A program made the translations under genes and the position numbers. This document shows positions 16,542-26,845 of a stretch of DNA of 64,000 nt, one piece after another (the stretch's first letter is position 1; the number at the start of each line of letters is the position of its first letter). The DNA comes from Candidatus Thiodiazotropha sp. (ex Monitilora ramsayi) (GTDB lineage: Bacteria; Pseudomonadota; Gammaproteobacteria; Chromatiales; Chromatiaceae): assembly GCA_025655595.1 (NCBI GenBank), contig JAHXIO010000010.1:124001-188000 (forward strand), written 5' to 3'. A model generated the notes under the pieces. That model worked only from the letters and a program-made list of their open reading frames with translations, had not been told where the DNA came from and did not search any database.

Positions 16542-17183
16542 TTATCCTCGGGCAGGGAAACCGAGGAGATTTTTGGCGCGCTTGAAAATAGCGTCAAACA
16601 TCACCGGTGTCAGACGTCGCGTCTGTGTGTTGTATCGACTGCAGTGATAGGAATCTATCAAGTAGAGGTCTTCACTGAGCCGATGCTCCACGCCGTGTCC
16701 GAAAGAGAAGGATTTCTGCTTCAGTCCCAACGCCTTGATTACCGCCTGGTGAGCGATCGAGCCCAAGGCGATCACAATGCTGTCCTCCGGCATCTGTGCC
16801 AACTCCCTTGACAGGTAGTCGTTACAGGCATTGATCTCTCCGCCGATGGGCTTATTCTGCGGTGGCAGACACTTTACCGCATTGGTGATACGGCAGTCGT
16901 TCAACACCAAGCCGTCATCGGCAGACCAGGCCTCTGCCTGGTTGGAAAAGCCATTGTCGTAGAGCGTCTGGTAGAGCAGGATACCCGCGTGATCGCCAGT
17001 GAAGGGTCTACCTGTCGCATTGGCGCCGTGCATGCCGGGCGCAAGCCCCACAATCAGGAGACGGGCACCGGTATCGCCAAACGGCGCAACAGGTGCCGCA
17101 TGATAGTCGGGGTAGTCAGTTCTGACCTGACTCAGAAAATCCGCCAACCGCTGACAACGACTGCAGTTGGGATCAAATTTCAT
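16542..17183 (-). CDS. Type-5 uracil-DNA glycosylase (UdgB-like)
   Basis: Base-excision repair glycosylase of UDG family 5; 213 residues. The family-5 active-site motif is GLAPGMHGANATGRPFTGD (46-64), and the second motif is SYHCSRYNTQTRRLT near the C-terminus. Family-5 enzymes lack the polar catalytic residue of family 1 and remove uracil and other deaminated bases. Four cysteines (7, 10, 105, 120) match the [4Fe-4S] ligands of family 4/5 enzymes. The gene sits between uvrY and uvrC, 79 bases before the uvrC start, giving a small DNA-repair operon not seen in E. coli. Confidence 0.88.
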   Translation of the reverse strand: MKFDPNCSRCQRLADFLSQVRTDYPDYHAAPVAPFGDTGARLLIVGLAPGMHGANATGRPFTGDHAGILLYQTLYDNGFSNQAEAWSADDGLVLNDCRITNAVKCLPPQNKPIGGEINACNDYLSRELAQMPEDSIVIALGSIAHQAVIKALGLKQKSFSFGHGVEHRLSEDLYLIDSYHCSRYNTQTRRLTPVMFDAIFKRAKNLLGFPARG

Positions 17184-17263
17184 ATGTCATCGAGCCTTTG
17201 TCTGTACGTAGAAACAGGCCCGCCTCTCCGATGGAGGTTTAGTTACCTGCGCCTGTAAATTAT

Positions 17264-17911
17264 CTATTTGGACGAGTTGTCGGTAAGGATACCGTGACGA
17301 TAGGCAAGCCGAGTCAACTCCACATCGTTCTTGATGGCCAGTTTATCGTAGATGCGTTGCCGATAGGTACTCACCGTTTTTGGGCTGAGCGAGAGGATAT
17401 CGGAGATTTCCTGGTTTTTTTGCCCTTCCAGAATTTGCAAGAGTACCTGTGTCTCTCGTGATGAGAGTTGTTTAAATGGGCTGTTGGCGTTTCCCTGCCA
17501 CTCCGTCAGAGTATGTTTCCTGGCCACATCCGATGCAATATAGTGGTGGCCTTCATAAACCGCATAAATGGCACGCAACATCTCTTCCGCGGGACACCCT
17601 TTGGTCAGGAAACCCATTGCACCAACCTCATGGAGCTTGCTCGGAAAAGGATCGTCATCAAGTACAGTCAATGCGATAACCTTGAGATCGGGGTTGACGC
17701 GTAAAACCCTGCGTGTGGCTTCAATCCCGCCCATCCCAGGCATATTGACATCCATCAGGACGACGTCTATCGCAGTGGTCTGAACCAGATCGATCGCTTC
17801 CTCGCCCGTCGACGCCTCTGCCGCCACCTCGATATCAGGCGCATTATCAAGAATGCCCCTGACTCCAGTCCTGATCAATTCGTGATCATCAACCAGCAGA
17901 ACACTTATCAT
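17264..17911 (-). CDS. uvrY: Response regulator UvrY/GacA
   Basis: NarL-family response regulator, partner of the BarA/GacS kinase; 215 residues. The receiver domain has the phospho-acceptor Asp 54 in VVLMDVNMPGM, with the acidic pair VDDHE near the N-terminus. The C-terminal LuxR-type helix-turn-helix is about 150-205 (LSSRETQVLLQILEGQKNQE and LSPKTVSTYRQRIYDKL). Position next to uvrC-pgsA-tRNAs identifies it as the UvrY/GacA orthologue. In known systems it activates CsrB/RsmY-type small RNAs; none was found in this window. Confidence 0.93.
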   Translation of the reverse strand: MISVLLVDDHELIRTGVRGILDNAPDIEVAAEASTGEEAIDLVQTTAIDVVLMDVNMPGMGGIEATRRVLRVNPDLKVIALTVLDDDPFPSKLHEVGAMGFLTKGCPAEEMLRAIYAVYEGHHYIASDVARKHTLTEWQGNANSPFKQLSSRETQVLLQILEGQKNQEISDILSLSPKTVSTYRQRIYDKLAIKNDVELTRLAYRHGILTDNSSK

Positions 17912-18074
17912 TGAATATTACTCATCAGGTCTGTTTCCCTCACCTGACGCCGGCAGGAATCTCCAAACTGCTAACTGTCGACGGCACTCAATTCTCAGGG
18001 TGGTAATTTACCTGAACTGTACAGCCACCGCGAGAGACTTTCATTGGAGAATCACGTATTTGTCAAAATTCTCG

Positions 18075-18566
18075 CTAAATTACTTCCTGAATTTCAACTA
18101 TGTCGTTAACTTCTTGAGCCAATAGTGAAAAGCTATGGCCTTGCGTAATACAGTAGTTCAGCCATTTTGATAGGAAAAGATTGATTTTCCACCGTTGTTC
18201 CAATGTAGGATGAGAGCCCCAGCGCTGCAACGGCAGAGCGGACTGCCGCATGTCCATAACATCTACCTGACGAAAATCGTGGTAGACTCTGAGTGTGGCA
18301 TCAGGGTCGGGATAGTGACCGACAGGATGCGGAAAAAAATAGGTCAGATGGATGAGACTGGTATAGGGGGTCTGCTCAAATATCTCCAGATGCAGATCCA
18401 TACCCTGCCCCAGACTTGAGAGGTACTTACCTGCCATCAACGACAGATCAGGCGCAAGCCTCAGGAGGTGACGGTAGTTCTCTTCGCTCTGCGCCTGCAC
18501 CATCCCCATGGAAGGAGCGCCAGGGGTCAGATATCTAAGACTCCACGGATAGTAGGGTTTTCTCAT
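18075..18566 (-). CDS. DUF1249 family protein (YqiB-like)
   Basis: Cytoplasmic protein of 163 residues resembling E. coli YqiB. Shared features are NYRHLLRLAPDL near the N-terminus, TLRVYHDFRQVDVMDM in the middle, and INLFLSKWLNYCITQGHSF near the C-terminus. The molecular function of the family is unknown. ATG at 18566 (MRKPYYPWSL) is preferred over an in-frame TTG at 18575; neither has a strong ribosome site. It is separated from the thioredoxin gene upstream by a terminator. Confidence 0.85.
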   Translation of the reverse strand: MRKPYYPWSLRYLTPGAPSMGMVQAQSEENYRHLLRLAPDLSLMAGKYLSSLGQGMDLHLEIFEQTPYTSLIHLTYFFPHPVGHYPDPDATLRVYHDFRQVDVMDMRQSALPLQRWGSHPTLEQRWKINLFLSKWLNYCITQGHSFSLLAQEVNDIVEIQEVI

Positions 18567-18642
18567 ATCAGTCAAGTATGGCTTGCATCATGCCTATCAA
18601 TGCAGATTACTCTCCCCGGAAAAACGAAAAAAGCCCCAATTG

Positions 18643-18678
18643 AAAAACCCTGGAAGATTCAATGCTCCTCCAGGGTTT
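18643..18678 (-). terminator. Terminator of the thioredoxin gene
   Basis: Arms AAACCCTGGA (18645-18654) and TCCAGGGTTT (18669-18678) form a 10-bp stem with a 14-base loop. On the minus strand it is followed by TTTTTC and, after about ten bases, another T-run. It lies 24 bases past the thioredoxin stop. Confidence 0.7.
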
Positions 18679-18702
18679 CGATAGCGGTGCTGTTGTCGCT
18701 GA

Positions 18703-19080
18703 TCAGGCGTCCTGAGTACCCTGCTGCTCGGCCTCGATCTGTGCGCGTACTTCGTCCATGTCCACTTCACCCGCTTTTCCGAGTAATTCCCGGAAAGCCG
18801 ACTCCGGAAGCGCGCCCGGTTGGGAAAAAATAATGATATTGTCTCTAAAAATCATCAAAGTAGGAATGGAGCGAACCTGGAAATGCATAGCCAGTTCCTG
18901 CTCATCCTCGGTGTTTACCTTTGCGAAGACGATATTGGGAAAATCCTCAGACACACTCTCATAGGTCGGTGCAAATGAGCGGCAAGGCCCGCACCAGGGT
19001 GCCCAGAAATCGACGATGACAAAGTCATTATCGGTGATGGTGGATTCAAAATTCTCTTTGGTCAGTTCTACGACAGCCAC
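18703..19080 (-). CDS. Thioredoxin family protein
   Basis: Cytoplasmic thiol-disulfide oxidoreductase; 125 residues from a GTG start at 19080. GTG is chosen because GAGG lies 6 bases upstream and the product then begins VAVVELTKENF, as in related proteins; an ATG at 19092 has no ribosome site. The active site is WCGPC (Cys 30 and 33), and the cis-proline is in VRSIPTLMIF. The C-terminus extends about 20 acidic, Gln-rich residues beyond the thioredoxin fold. It is downstream of adk, separated by a terminator, and so probably monocistronic. Confidence 0.9.
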   Translation of the reverse strand: MAVVELTKENFESTITDNDFVIVDFWAPWCGPCRSFAPTYESVSEDFPNIVFAKVNTEDEQELAMHFQVRSIPTLMIFRDNIIIFSQPGALPESAFRELLGKAGEVDMDEVRAQIEAEQQGTQDA

Positions 19081-19174
19081 AATGCGCCTCATGCTTAAAG
19101 TTGAGAAAACGGTGAGATGTTATCAAAATCGGTAAATAATTGCCCGGGGGATTCTCATTCCCGATCTCCGAACG

Positions 19175-19207
19175 AAAAATAAAAAAGGCCGCTTAAAGCA
19201 GCCTTTT
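19175..19207 (-). terminator. Terminator of adk
   Basis: AAGGC(T/C)GCTT-type stem-loop centred near 19195 (AAGGCCGCTT ... AGCAGCCTTT on the plus strand). On the minus strand it is followed by TTTTTTATTTTT. It lies 23 bases past the adk stop codon. Confidence 0.88.
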
Positions 19208-19229
19208 CTCTAAATCAGCGAAACACAGA

Positions 19230-19940
<711 letters not shown>

Positions 19941-20060
19941 CTAGCCTATCAATGGGTGGATTCAGGGTCTTTATAGGATGGCCAGCCCAGAAATCTCGAC
20001 ATCAAATCCATGTTTTTCAAAAACTTAAGGATTTCCTGTTTTGATTAACAGGCGCTAGAC

Positions 20061-20085
20061 GAAAAGAGGGGGCAAGTGCCCCCTC
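20061..20085 (-). terminator. Terminator of htpG
   Basis: Perfect 8-bp G+C-rich stem (20066-20073 with 20078-20085) and AAGT loop. It is followed on the minus strand by TTTTCG and lies 27 bases past the htpG stop. Confidence 0.82.
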
Positions 20086-20111
20086 CCCGTGTGCAATCAC
20101 TTAATGGCCGC

Positions 20112-22019
20112 TCACTCGCCCGCCAGCTTCAGCATCAGACTATTCAGACGACGCACAAAAGCCGCAGGATCGTCCAACTGCCCCCCTTCCGCAAGCTGAG
20201 CCTGATCGAACAGTACCCGGGTCAGATCATTGAATCGATCACTGTCACCCTCACTTTCCAGACGTTCCAATAGCGGATGAGTGACATTGATCTCCATAAT
20301 CGGTTTAGTCTGTGGGGCATCCTGACCGACCGATTTCAGCACCCGGGCCAGGTTGGCACTCATATCATGCTCCTCAACCACCAGACAGGCAGGAGAGTCG
20401 GTTAAACGGTGGCTGACTTTAACCTCCTTCACCGCATCTCCAAGTGTCTCCTGCATCTTCTCAAGAAGATCCTTGTGCGCTTCGGTGGCCTTTTCGCTGT
20501 TTTCCTTCTCTTCCTTATCTTCCAGGTCACCCAGATCGAGTTCCCCCTTGGCAACCGACTGAAGGGACTTGCCGTCGAATTCCAGAAGACTGGTTACCAG
20601 CCACTCGTCGACCCGGTCGGAGAGCAGCAGTACTTCGATGCCCTTCTTTTTCAGCACCTCCAGGTGGGGACTGTATCGGGCAGCAGCGGGAGAGTCGGCC
20701 GTGATATAGTAGATCTTCTCCTGTCCCTCTTGCATACGGCCGGTGTAGTCTGCAAGGGAGACAGTCTGCTCATCCTTCTCGTTATGCGTCGAGACGAAAC
20801 GTAACAGTCCGGCGATCCGTTCCTTGTTCGCGTGGTCCTCTGCCGGTCCCTCCTTGATTACCTTTCCGAACTGATCCCAGAATTCCTGGTAGTTCTCCTT
20901 GTCGTTCTCGGCCATTTTCTCCAGAGAACCAAGGATGCGTTTTACATTCGCCTGACGGATGGTATCGATCTTACGGTTGTGCTGCAGGATCTCGCGGGAG
21001 ACGTTCAGCGGCAGATCATCGGCATCCACCACGCCTTTGACGAAACGCAGATAGCGGGGCATCAGCTTCTCCGCCTCATCCATGATGAAGACCCGGCGTA
21101 CGAAAAGTTTTACACCATGTTTCTGATCCCGATCCCAGAGATCGAAAGGTGCACGTTTGGGGATAAACAGCAGCGACGTATATTCGTTGGTGCCTTCGAC
21201 CCGGTTATGCACATAACTCAGCGGCGCCTCGAAATCGTGAGAGACATGCTTGTAGAACTCGTGGTACTCCTCTTCCGTGATCTCCGAGCGGTTTCTCATC
21301 CAGAGCGCGGTGCCTTTATTTACCCGTTCAAATTCGGGTGTCTCCGGTTTCTCCTCATCCTCGCCGTAGAACTCATTCTCCATCTCAACGGGGATGGTGA
21401 TATGGTCTGAGAACTTGGAAATGACACTGCGTAACCGGTAGTTTTCGAGAAACTCCTTCTCGTCTTCGCGCAGATGCAGGATGATATCGGTGCCTCGTGA
21501 GGGTTTGTCAATATTCTCGATAGAGTAGGACCCCTCACCCGCCGATTCCCAGCGCACTCCATGCTCCTCACTGAGCCCGGCCCGCCGTGTCAGCAACGTC
21601 ACCTTGTCGGCCACGATGAAAGCCGAATAGAAGCCCACGCCGAACTGACCGATCAGTTCGCTGTCCTTGGCCTGATCGCCAGACATGGATTCGAAAAACT
21701 TACGGGTGCCGGAGCTGGCTATACTCCCGATAGTCTCTGTGACCTCCTGTCGACTCATACCGATACCGTTATCTGAAATCGTGATCGTGCCGTTGTCCTT
21801 GTCGGCAGTCACCCGAATCTTGAGTTCGGTATCCTCCTCAAACAGGGCTTCGTCGGTAAGTGCTTCAAAACGCAGTTTCTCTGCTGCGTCCGAAGCGTTG
21901 GAGATGAGCTCCCTCAGGAAGATCTCTTTGTTACTGTATAGGGAACGAATCACCAGGTTCAGTACCTGGCTGACTTCTGCCTGAAAGGCCAGTGTTTCCT
22001 TTTGGGCTTCAACGGTCAT
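20112..22019 (-). CDS. htpG: Molecular chaperone HtpG (Hsp90)
   Basis: Cytosolic Hsp90-family ATP-dependent chaperone; 635 residues from ATG 22019. An in-frame TTG four codons earlier was not used. The N-terminal GHKL ATPase has [31 protein letters not shown] and [17 protein letters not shown]. The charged region, middle domain and C-terminal dimerisation domain follow with normal spacing. Expression is expected to be heat-inducible from the sigma-32 promoter at 22086-22114, leaving a 5' leader of about 60 bases. htpG-adk order is conserved with E. coli. Confidence 0.97.
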   Translation of the reverse strand: MTVEAQKETLAFQAEVSQVLNLVIRSLYSNKEIFLRELISNASDAAEKLRFEALTDEALFEEDTELKIRVTADKDNGTITISDNGIGMSRQEVTETIGSIASSGTRKFFESMSGDQAKDSELIGQFGVGFYSAFIVADKVTLLTRRAGLSEEHGVRWESAGEGSYSIENIDKPSRGTDIILHLREDEKEFLENYRLRSVISKFSDHITIPVEMENEFYGEDEEKPETPEFERVNKGTALWMRNRSEITEEEYHEFYKHVSHDFEAPLSYVHNRVEGTNEYTSLLFIPKRAPFDLWDRDQKHGVKLFVRRVFIMDEAEKLMPRYLRFVKGVVDADDLPLNVSREILQHNRKIDTIRQANVKRILGSLEKMAENDKENYQEFWDQFGKVIKEGPAEDHANKERIAGLLRFVSTHNEKDEQTVSLADYTGRMQEGQEKIYYITADSPAAARYSPHLEVLKKKGIEVLLLSDRVDEWLVTSLLEFDGKSLQSVAKGELDLGDLEDKEEKENSEKATEAHKDLLEKMQETLGDAVKEVKVSHRLTDSPACLVVEEHDMSANLARVLKSVGQDAPQTKPIMEINVTHPLLERLESEGDSDRFNDLTRVLFDQAQLAEGGQLDDPAAFVRRLNSLMLKLAGE

Positions 22020-22085
22020 GAGTATTTCCAATCTCCAATGTCTTTAAGTCAATGAAAAATAATGGGTTGTTTGATATCCGATGTT

Positions 22086-22114
22086 AAATGGGGACATCTA
22101 TGTGAATTTTCAAG
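22086..22114 (-). promoter_or_regulatory. Sigma-32 (RpoH) heat-shock promoter of htpG
   Basis: Minus strand: -35 CTTGAAA (22114-22108), 14-base spacer, -10 CCCCATTT (22093-22086). This matches the E. coli sigma-32 consensus at practically every position and has correct spacing. It lies about 67 bases upstream of the htpG ATG. The hsp90 gene of E. coli is a known sigma-32 target. Confidence 0.92.
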
Positions 22115-22123
22115 CCCTCACCC

Positions 22124-22145
22124 TCCGGGAATCATGATTCCCGGA
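22124..22145. repeat. Perfect 22-bp palindrome upstream of the htpG promoter
   Basis: The two 11-base halves are exact inverted copies (left half TCCGGGAATCA). It can fold as a 9-bp hairpin with a CATG loop. It sits 9 bases upstream of the sigma-32 -35 box and 28 bases past the stop codon of the barrel gene. It has no T-tract, so it is either an unusual terminator of that gene or an operator for htpG. Confidence 0.85.
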
Positions 22146-22173
22146 ATCCGGATGTACGCAAGCAAGGGACTTT

Positions 22174-23598
22174 TCAGAAAGTGTGAGTGAGGAAAATACT
22201 GAACCGGTTCTCTTCATAACTCTCGGTTTCTGTTTCGGCATCCCGTTCAAGATGCGCCAACGTCATACCCAAGTAAGAAGAGGCGCCAAGTAGGTATTCA
22301 CCACCCAGGGAGACCAGAACCTGGTCATACGCCAAGGCCTCTTCCTCGTGATCCAGCCAGGCAAGATTCAAAAAGCCAGTAATGAGGCGACTGATATCAC
22401 GGCTGAACCCGGCATCAAAACGTAGATCCTGAGTATCCAGGGTCGAGTCATCATAGGTACGATCGGTACGTGAGGCGCCGAGACTGATTCTGGTTCGACC
22501 CGTGTCCAGGGTAAAATTGGTAGCAACGCGCTCAACCTCAAAAAAATCAGCTGTCAATGTCGCGGAACCACCGCGCTCCACAACCGGAGGGCTCTCAAGC
22601 ACAGGATCTCTTACGAGATTTCCGAACGCATCCAGGCGTTGGAACAGGTTGGGTCTCAGGAGTTCTTGGCGTGCGCTGGAAAAGTCTCGATCGTAGGTAG
22701 CTGTCCAGATGGTCAGTCTTGAGCGATGGGTGAAGTCGAGATAATAATCATCTCCAAATGCGCGTTCCCCCCCACCGATGGCAATCCGTGTGCGGGGACT
22801 TGGTGTATAGATAACACCCACACTCCACAAAGAGTCATCGATATCAGGATTGAGTGCGAGTTTAAACTCTTCATAGCCTGCCGCAAATGCCAGTGCCCAT
22901 TGACGAGTCAACTGTTGAACGAATTCACCCCGGACCTGCTTGACCTCGTTGTCCTGCTCCAGGGTTTCGTAATCCACCTGGCTCTGCCTTGCTGCCAGCT
23001 CCCACAGCTGATTACTGAAAGCGGTTCCACTCCCCAGCACCAAGTCGGCCTGTTGCCCAACACTATCATCAATCCCATCCTCGGAGTAACGAACTGTGTC
23101 GGCTGTATAGCGGGCTTCGAAAACACTGATCGTACCCAATCGAGTTCTGAAATAGGGACTTAAACCGGCAGTGTAGACCTCTGTGCTGTCCGACCTCCCG
23201 GTCAAACCATCAATACCTGTCCGGCCAGTACTGGTGATACTGGTGAGATCGGCAGTGGCCCATCCGTCCAGAAAGACATGATCCTCAACCACCTCAGTAT
23301 TACCTTCAGCGCGGAGAAAATTAACCAACTCGTTGTCTTCAGTACCCTCCCAGTAGTGGCGATACTCAGGGGCATAATTGATATCGACACTGGCTCTGGC
23401 ACCTTCGCGATAGACCGAAACACTAGGTGTGATACGGCTTATTGACTCACTCTCTTCACTGTCATTGCTCAGCAGGGCGTTATCTGTATATACCTGCTCT
23501 ACGGTGATGGCTGGCGTAATTATCCAGTCTGCGGCATATCCACCCACAGGTGCGGCACAAATGCCGAGCCCACACACCAAGACTGATAATTTTTTCAT
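22174..23598 (-). CDS. Outer-membrane beta-barrel protein, PEP-CTERM-system type
   Basis: Exported protein of 474 residues. It has a signal peptide (MKKLSVLVCGLGICAAP... cleaved near YAA-DW) and alternating beta-strands to a C-terminal aromatic residue (FLTHTF), typical of outer-membrane barrels. The opening ADWIITPAITVEQVYTDNAL resembles the family found with exosortase/PEP-CTERM exopolysaccharide loci (TIGR03016-like), by memory only. No exosortase or PEP-CTERM protein is in the window. ATG 23598 is chosen for its Lys-Lys signal start; ATGs at 23616 and 23619 are alternatives. The transcript may end at the palindrome at 22124. Confidence 0.75.
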   Translation of the reverse strand: MKKLSVLVCGLGICAAPVGGYAADWIITPAITVEQVYTDNALLSNDSEESESISRITPSVSVYREGARASVDINYAPEYRHYWEGTEDNELVNFLRAEGNTEVVEDHVFLDGWATADLTSITSTGRTGIDGLTGRSDSTEVYTAGLSPYFRTRLGTISVFEARYTADTVRYSEDGIDDSVGQQADLVLGSGTAFSNQLWELAARQSQVDYETLEQDNEVKQVRGEFVQQLTRQWALAFAAGYEEFKLALNPDIDDSLWSVGVIYTPSPRTRIAIGGGERAFGDDYYLDFTHRSRLTIWTATYDRDFSSARQELLRPNLFQRLDAFGNLVRDPVLESPPVVERGGSATLTADFFEVERVATNFTLDTGRTRISLGASRTDRTYDDSTLDTQDLRFDAGFSRDISRLITGFLNLAWLDHEEEALAYDQVLVSLGGEYLLGASSYLGMTLAHLERDAETETESYEENRFSIFLTHTF

Positions 23599-23900
23599 TG
23601 GAAATGGAAAAGTCATCATAGCATCCGCCCGTAAATATGAAGATCCCAAGCCGTCCCGCTTCCGATCACTGCTTTGCTATGCAGTCACCCTCAGTAAAGT
23701 CAGGCCATCCGACTGAAAACAGAGACTTTCCAGTCTGCTACAAAGATTACGCATCTGATTTGGAGAAGTCGAGTGGATTATCCAACCCCAGCCCCGGTTC
23801 AGGGGGGGCACACCCATCACTTTAAATCCGGAGCAGGGTTCGTATACCATGCTCGGCATTTTTTATCGTATGCCCCCTGACATCAGAAAGGAGCTAAATC
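23599..23900. other. Divergent intergenic region with leader-type hairpin
   Basis: 302 bases between the barrel gene (minus) and the rhodanese gene (plus). There are no credible reading frames. It must contain promoters for both, but I could not identify convincing -35/-10 pairs. The plus-strand half has G-rich and C-rich runs (around 23788-23812) followed by the terminator-like hairpin at 23828-23864. A short hairpin (ACTGC/GCAGT) lies near 23669-23685. Confidence 0.6.
23828..23864 (+). terminator. Terminator-like hairpin directly upstream of the rhodanese gene
   Basis: Plus-strand stem CCG(G)AGCA (23828-23835) pairs with TGCTCGG (23850-23856), with an inner GGT/ACC pair and loop TCGTAT. 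It is followed by CA and six T residues. It reads in the direction of the rhodanese gene and ends about 36 bases before its start codon. It could therefore act as a leader attenuator or end a small RNA. Confidence 0.6.
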
Positions 23901-24578
23901 GTGCCAACTTACAGGAAAACCAGACTGACAGGCCTTTTCCTCATCACAACATGCCTGGGAATGCTCTCCTTCCATGCAACAGGCCTGGAGGTCATGATCA
24001 CCCCTAAAATCGGTGAATTCATGGTTACGCATGCATCGAAAGAGATTCTCATCCGTCGTGAGCAGGATACCGGTGCCATGCTCGAATTCAATTTTGCCCG
24101 CACTGCCCGACCCTGCCCGCCGTTTTGCGCCCAACCGATGCGGGTAGCGCAGGGAGTCGAAACAATTGGGGAGGTTGAATTGATCGCATTCATGCAGAGC
24201 GAGCTGGCCGATCATACCGGTTTGCTGATCGATGCCAGGACGCCAGACTGGCATGCGCGCGGCACCATTCCGGGATCGATCAACATTCCCTACAACCGGC
24301 TCAATCCTAAACAGGGAGCAGATGAGATCACTATAGAGGAGACACTGGAGTTATTCGGCGGAATCAAAAAGAGCCGAGATTGGGATTTCACACAGGCAAA
24401 AAGTCTCGTCCTATGGTGCAACGGTCCATGGTGCGGCCAATCACCGACGGCGATTGAGGGACTGATCGCACAAGGCTATCCAAGAGAAAAGATATACTAC
24501 TATCGAGGTGGGATGCAGCTGTGGCAAATATTTGGCCTGCCTGTGGTATCACCGGACGGTACACTGCTTGATGAATGA
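23901..24578 (+). CDS. Exported rhodanese-domain protein
   Basis: Periplasmic rhodanese-like protein of 225 residues. The GTG start at 23901 has an AAAGGAG site 8 bases upstream. A signal peptide covers about 1-28. The rhodanese domain spans about 88-217 (LLIDARTPDWHARGTIPGS; active-site loop with Cys 173 in LWCNGPWCGQS). The loop holds a second Cys (178). A further PCPPFC pair (Cys 72 and 76) precedes the domain, so redox cycling of two pairs is possible. The family moves sulfane sulfur to thiophilic acceptors. The acceptor here is unknown, and it may serve periplasmic sulfur metabolism. Confidence 0.85.
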   Translation: MPTYRKTRLTGLFLITTCLGMLSFHATGLEVMITPKIGEFMVTHASKEILIRREQDTGAMLEFNFARTARPCPPFCAQPMRVAQGVETIGEVELIAFMQSELADHTGLLIDARTPDWHARGTIPGSINIPYNRLNPKQGADEITIEETLELFGGIKKSRDWDFTQAKSLVLWCNGPWCGQSPTAIEGLIAQGYPREKIYYYRGGMQLWQIFGLPVVSPDGTLLDE

Positions 24579-24638
24579 GTCACTTTTACAGATCTGAACA
24601 GAGCCTTGAAGCCACTTCAATATTTGTCTTCAGGGTGA

Positions 24639-26318
<1,680 letters not shown>

Positions 26319-26361
26319 TGGAGAATTCTCTGGTGATAGACCGATAAAGAACCTAGAATCC

Positions 26362-26376
26362 TGTCATAAAATGACA
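26362..26376. repeat. TGTCAT-N3-ATGACA inverted repeat upstream of the DUF2934 gene
   Basis: Perfect 6-base arms separated by AAA. The centre is about 45 bases upstream of the start expected from a TATACT -10 at 26402-26407, and no good -35 is present. That arrangement would suit an activator. The same arms recur at 37016-37030. Confidence 0.7.
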
Positions 26377-26434
26377 ATCACAATTTCTTAAAATAGATCT
26401 TTATACTAAAGGGCATTTTGACCAGGAGGCTCAT

Positions 26435-26707
26435 GTGAGTAAAAAAGAGGAAAAGGGAAAAACCGTAAAGAAAAAAGCAGTCGCTAAAAAGAAGGTCACC
26501 AAGAAAAAGGTAGTAAAAAAGGCTACCAAGAAAAAGGTTGCTGTAAAACGCAGCAAGTCAGCTTCTGTGATCAGTCCTCGCGAACGCTATGAAATGGTTG
26601 CCACTATGGCCTACTACCGCGCGGAGCAAAGGAACTTCGAACCTGGTCATGATGTGGAAGATTGGCTGGATTGTGAAAGAATCATCGATGAGATGCTCTC
26701 CCGCTAG
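26435..26707 (+). CDS. Lysine-rich DUF2934 protein
   Basis: Small basic protein of 90 residues. The start is GTG at 26435, with AGGAGG 5 bases upstream; an overlapping ATG at 26433 is followed directly by a stop. Residues 1-42 are almost only Lys with Val, Ala and Thr in KKKV/KKAT-type repeats, like eukaryotic H1 tails or bacterial AlgP/HctB-type proteins. The C-terminal 45 residues form the DUF2934 helix-turn-helix-like unit (PRERYEMVATMAYYRAEQR ... HDVEDWLDCERIIDEML). Nucleic-acid or polyphosphate binding by the tail is likely, but function is unknown. The gene is monocistronic. Confidence 0.87.
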   Translation: MSKKEEKGKTVKKKAVAKKKVTKKKVVKKATKKKVAVKRSKSASVISPRERYEMVATMAYYRAEQRNFEPGHDVEDWLDCERIIDEMLSR

Positions 26708-26735
26708 TATGCTGTCAGGGGATTAAGATCGAGTT

Positions 26736-26814
26736 CAATTGGCCTGTCAGATTATAGACGCAGGGAGCACATTGCCACTTTCAGTGGTGGGCGTAAGGTC
26801 AGATAGGCCAATTG
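26736..26814. repeat. Long inverted repeat with inner hairpin between convergent genes
   Basis: Outer arms 26736-26748 (CAATTGGCCTGTC) and 26802-26814 pair over 13 bases with one G/A difference. An inner CCAC-TTTCA-GTGG hairpin lies at 26775-26787. It sits between the convergent DUF2934 and EamA genes and has no T-tract. It may be a bidirectional transcription barrier or a structured RNA. Confidence 0.65.
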
Positions 26815-26845
26815 ACCGATAGACGGATTCCATTCGATAACATAA

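Noticed and set aside
16463-16597. Longer start for uvrC at 16597
   Set aside because: It would overlap the uracil-DNA glycosylase gene. ATG 16462 gives the family-length protein.
18060-18068. TTGACA box upstream of uvrY as a promoter
   Set aside because: The -35 is perfect on the minus strand, but no acceptable -10 lies at 15-19 bases, so it was not listed.
20832-21410. 192-codon plus-strand frame inside htpG
   Set aside because: The HtpG coding sequence is intact and has a known promoter. The antisense frame is a by-product of codon bias.
23599-23827. Possible cyclic-di-GMP riboswitch (GEMM) or other aptamer before the barrel and rhodanese genes
   Set aside because: A GGGACG sequence is present on the minus strand, but the conserved GEMM core order (GCAAAC ... 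GGUAGC) is absent, and nothing else matched a known aptamer by eye.
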